Of a stretch of DNA of 11,985 nucleotides, positions 9,341 to 11,985 are shown piece after piece. The stretch comes from Clostridia bacterium. GTDB taxonomy: Bacteria; Bacillota; Clostridia; Oscillospirales; CAG-272. The translations under genes were made by a program, and so were the position numbers. The stretch covers positions 1 through 11,985 of the forward strand of contig JAFWWR010000313.1 in assembly GCA_017518025.1 (NCBI GenBank), written 5' to 3'. Every line of letters starts with the position of its first letter. Positions within the stretch are counted from its first letter, which is position 1. The notes beneath the pieces are model-generated. The model ran no database searches and was not told where the DNA came from. It saw only the letters and a list, made by a program, of their open reading frames with translations.

Positions 9341-11605
9341 TCAGCCGACCCTCTCCGCGAATCTCATTATCATGGTGGCGACTTCCGCACGCGTGGCGCC
9401 GGCCCGCGGGTTGAGGCGGTCGCCCTCGTCGGTCCTGACTCCGCGGACGATGGCGCCGTCCAGCGCCCAGGACACGGCGTCCCGCGCGTACTTCGAGACG
9501 GAACCGCCGTCGGGGAACGCGTCGAGAGGCGAGCGTCCCGATACGTCCCTGCCCAGATGATCCGCATACCTCATCAGTATGGCTGCGATCTGTTCCCGGG
9601 TGATGCCGCCGTCCGGGTCGAAGCGGCCTTCTCCCACACCGCGGACGATCCCGTTTTCGGACGCCCACGCCGCCGCCTTTTCGTAATACGAGCCGGGCTT
9701 CACGTCGGTGAAGGGCTCGCCCCCGGCCTCGGCGTCCGGTCTTCCGTCAAGCCGCCACAGAACGGCGACGAACATCCCTCTCGTCATTTTCTCCCGAGGG
9801 GCGAACTCCGTCTCCGTCACGCCGCCGAACAGTCCGCGCTTCGCCGCGAACGTCACCGGATCCCGGTACCAGGCGCCTTCGCTCACGTCGGTGAACGGGA
9901 ACGTCCAGTCCGTCGTTACGAAGGCAAATCCGTTCTCCCGGGCGTATTCCCGGGCGGCGCTTCCCGGAGTTCCCGTGATAAGGAAGCCGGGGGTCCTGTC
10001 GAACCCGCCGCCGGTGTAGGCGTAGCCGAAGGCGTGACGCCCGATAGTCGTAAGGGTCACGGGGAGCTCGATCTCCTTGAGGGTCCCGCCGGTGTCAAAA
10101 GCGCTGTCGCCTACGGAGATCACGTTCCCGAGGCGCGCAGACTCCAGCGGCGTGCGGTAGAAGGCGAAGCGGCCCACCGAGGTCACGCCGTCGGGCAGCG
10201 TCACCTCCGTGACGGAAGTGCAGTAAGCGAAGGCGTAGTCGCCGATCCGCGTCAGCGTATCCGGCAGGGAGAGCGAACGGAGCGACTCGCATCCGAAGAA
10301 CGATTTCGCGCCCACTGAGGCGAGTCCCCGCGGCAGGACGACCTCCTCCGCGTTATAAAGGCCCCAGAATGCGTAGTTGCCTATCGAGGTGATCCCCTCT
10401 CCCACTTCGACGCGGGTTATCAGTCTCTTGTACGGGTACCAGGGCGCCTTCCCCGCCTTGAAGGGGCCGGCCTCTCCCTCGCCCCGCAAGGTCAGGACTC
10501 CGCCCTCATCGATGCACCAGTTCACGGTCCCCGTTTTCCCCTCGATGGGGAACGGATGGCCGGGACATTTTTCAAAGCAGCTCCAGTAGCGGCAGGAGGG
10601 GTCGAGGCACTTCCCGCAGAACTCGCACCGGGACGCGCACAGATGATCCCGGTCGATAACGATGACGGGGAAGCCGTTCTCCTCGGCGTAGTCGTCGCCG
10701 GGGGTGCCGGGAGCCGCCGCGGCCTCCGGTCCGTCGGTCCGGTGATAGCCGTATCTGTAGTAATATCCCACCGAAAAGGGGGCGATCTCCTCCAGCGTCT
10801 CGGGGAGGTAGATCAGCTCCAGCGAGGTGCACCCGAGGAACGCCTCCTCGCCGACGGACGTTATCCCCTCGTCCAGTATGACCCTCCGCAGTTCGGCGCA
10901 GTTGAAGAACGCGTAGTCCGGCACTTCTCCCACGGAGGCGGGCAGGGTGACGGACTCAACGGAGGTGCAGTAGCCGAACGCCGCCTCGCCCAGGATGACC
11001 AGCGTTGACGGCAGGGTCAGCGTCGTCACTCCGGTGCATCCGAAGAACGCCTGCCGCCCGATCTCCGTCACGCCGGCGGGGATCCTCAGGGACTTGAGCG
11101 CGCGGCAGGACTCAAAGGCGCTCTCCCCGATCTTCTCGATGCCGCGGCCGAGATAGAGGGAATACAGCTTGTCGTCGTCGCAGAACGCCTCTTTGCCTAT
11201 CTCCTTCACGTGGCCGTTAATGGCGATGTCCTCCAGAGCATAGCACCTGGAAAACGCGTTGTCGCAGATCTTCTCCACGGATCTCGCCAGAGAGACGTGC
11301 TTTATCTTTTCGCAGTAGTCGAAGGCGCGGCGGCCCACCGTGGTCACGCCGTCCTCCACGTACACGTCTTTGATGGAGGCGTGCAGGTCGCTCCAGGGCA
11401 CGTCAGAGAGGGAGTCGTAGTCGTCCATCTTCCCCTCTCCGGAGACGGTCATGACGCCGTCGTCGCCGAGAGACCAGAAAACGCCGTCGCCGCAGGTGCC
11501 GGTCACGGGCTCCGCGGAGACCGCGACGGCGAGAACGGCGAAAAGAAGGACGGCAAAAGCTGCGCCGAGAGCGGCGGTGAGTACGCGGCGTCCGGTTCCG
11601 GTCAT
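9341..11605 (-). CDS. secreted BspA-like leucine-rich repeat protein with three SLH domains
   Basis: 754 residues. A signal peptide (1-31; Arg-Arg, a hydrophobic core, probable cleavage after VSA) is followed by two parallel halves. Each half starts with a GT..W.ldd.GvlTvsGeG module (35-75; 358-394), continues with 23-residue BspA/LRR_5-type repeats (nine at 77-283; six at 395-530, unit like L..V.LP.gVtsIG..AF..C), and closes with a GTPG...EYA.ENGF motif (300-314; 545-563). Between the halves is a cysteine-rich stretch (323-350). The C-terminus has three SLH domains (about 569-615, 631-680, 694-754) with FTDV/AFPD openings and MTRG, ITRE and ATRA motifs, implying non-covalent anchoring to the secondary cell-wall polymer. 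BspA repeats are known in adhesins, but the ligand here is unknown. ATG at 11603-11605 is chosen by AAGGAGAA with a 9-base spacer to GGAG and by the signal peptide; an upstream in-frame start would bury it. It is 38 bp after the TraX-like gene. Confidence 0.93.
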   Translation of the reverse strand: MTGTGRRVLTAALGAAFAVLLFAVLAVAVSAEPVTGTCGDGVFWSLGDDGVMTVSGEGKMDDYDSLSDVPWSDLHASIKDVYVEDGVTTVGRRAFDYCEKIKHVSLARSVEKICDNAFSRCYALEDIAINGHVKEIGKEAFCDDDKLYSLYLGRGIEKIGESAFESCRALKSLRIPAGVTEIGRQAFFGCTGVTTLTLPSTLVILGEAAFGYCTSVESVTLPASVGEVPDYAFFNCAELRRVILDEGITSVGEEAFLGCTSLELIYLPETLEEIAPFSVGYYYRYGYHRTDGPEAAAAPGTPGDDYAEENGFPVIVIDRDHLCASRCEFCGKCLDPSCRYWSCFEKCPGHPFPIEGKTGTVNWCIDEGGVLTLRGEGEAGPFKAGKAPWYPYKRLITRVEVGEGITSIGNYAFWGLYNAEEVVLPRGLASVGAKSFFGCESLRSLSLPDTLTRIGDYAFAYCTSVTEVTLPDGVTSVGRFAFYRTPLESARLGNVISVGDSAFDTGGTLKEIELPVTLTTIGRHAFGYAYTGGGFDRTPGFLITGTPGSAAREYARENGFAFVTTDWTFPFTDVSEGAWYRDPVTFAAKRGLFGGVTETEFAPREKMTRGMFVAVLWRLDGRPDAEAGGEPFTDVKPGSYYEKAAAWASENGIVRGVGEGRFDPDGGITREQIAAILMRYADHLGRDVSGRSPLDAFPDGGSVSKYARDAVSWALDGAIVRGVRTDEGDRLNPRAGATRAEVATMIMRFAERVG

Positions 11606-11643
11606 TTTATCGTTCTCCTTTCGAAAAATCACTCCGCCACGGG

Positions 11644-11985
11644 TCAGGCGAGACCCGTCAGGACCCCGATCAGATATATGAGCCCCAGATGGGCGGGATA
11701 GAACACGTAAAAGAAGTATTTGAGCCGCCACCTGCCCCGCTCTCCGTTGTAGAGCGCCAGCAGAGGCAGGGCGAGCAGCGAGAACGGCTGGGATTCACGG
11801 TTTATCAGCACCCACAGCGGCGCGCCGCCGCGCATCAGCCCCGAAAAGTAGAAATCCGCGCTCATGAGAACGAGAAACAGCGAGAAAAGAAGCAGATTTT
11901 TCTTCTTTTCGGTAAAAACGAACGCCGAGACCGGCAGGATCACGCCCCAGAAGCCGTAGTTCACTGTGACGAAGCGGCAGAGGAG
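11644..11985 (-). CDS. TraX-family integral membrane protein (5' part outside window)
   Basis: 113 C-terminal residues; the frame stays open to the window edge, so the start lies outside. A GTG at 11962-11964 is within the frame but is probably internal, since family members are longer and the upstream codons read on smoothly. Four hydrophobic segments are visible (about 8-24, 30-50, 66-80, 90-112), separated by short charged loops. The final KYFFYVFYPAHLGLIYLI segment and the NYGFWGVIL segment are typical of TraX-family proteins (PF05857 by recollection). The namesake TraX of the F plasmid is needed for N-terminal acetylation of pilin; chromosomal Firmicutes copies are mostly uncharacterised, so an acyl-transfer role is only a hypothesis. 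The stop is 38 bp before the surface-protein start with no terminator between, which suggests cotranscription. Confidence 0.8.
   Translation of the reverse strand, partial: LLCRFVTVNYGFWGVILPVSAFVFTEKKKNLLLFSLFLVLMSADFYFSGLMRGGAPLWVLINRESQPFSLLALPLLALYNGERGRWRLKYFFYVFYPAHLGLIYLIGVLTGLA

Noticed and set aside
11606..11731. Longer form of the surface protein starting at 11731
   Set aside because: It would overlap the TraX-like gene and place 42 residues before the signal peptide; the ATG at 11605 has a good GGAG site.

Overview
The window reads as chromosomal DNA of a GC-rich, Gram-positive-type Firmicute, probably a member of the Clostridia. Grounds: the long (137-residue) Firmicutes form of S12, RNA polymerase subunits whose conserved cores resemble Bacillus/Clostridium and lack the big proteobacterial beta-prime insertion, strong GGAG-type ribosome binding sites, textbook sigma-A promoters, and a surface protein that combines BspA-type leucine-rich repeats with S-layer homology domains. 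The exact lineage cannot be fixed from the sequence alone. All genes lie on the minus strand, so transcription runs from high to low coordinates.

Layout in transcription order. At 11985-11644 is the 3' part of a TraX-family membrane protein gene, cut by the window edge. 38 bp later comes a 754-residue secreted BspA-like/SLH cell-wall protein (11605-9341). An AT-rich block with overlapping inverted repeats (9299-9238) probably ends that transcript. A near-consensus promoter (9203-9175) then starts a roughly 150-nt structured leader and the rpoB-rpoC operon (9019-5114 and 5030-1245). The rpoB-rpoC gap holds a perfect 20-bp palindrome. After rpoC a 323-bp gap carries a fully consensus extended -10 promoter (1067-1039), with a dyad over the start site, that drives rpsL (921-508) and rpsG (376 to beyond the window start). 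The latter two are the head of the classical str operon, which normally continues to fusA and tuf.

How the genes fit together: beta and beta-prime form the catalytic core of RNA polymerase, and S12 and S7 are core 30S proteins, so the left 9 kb is essential information-processing machinery. The right 2.6 kb is cell-envelope biology placed directly upstream of rpoB, where most bacteria have rplJ-rplL.

I see no mobile element, CRISPR array, tRNA, rRNA or clearly new multi-gene system. The points most worth a second look are the strongly acidic C-terminal tails on both RpoB and RpoC, the possible attenuator in the rpoB leader, the rpoB gene separated from rplJL, the overlapping inverted repeats upstream of rpoB, natural substitutions at drug-contact or catalytic-loop positions (S12 Arg101, RpoB Pro497/His505, RpoC Pro458), and a seven-cysteine insert between two duplicated halves of the surface protein.
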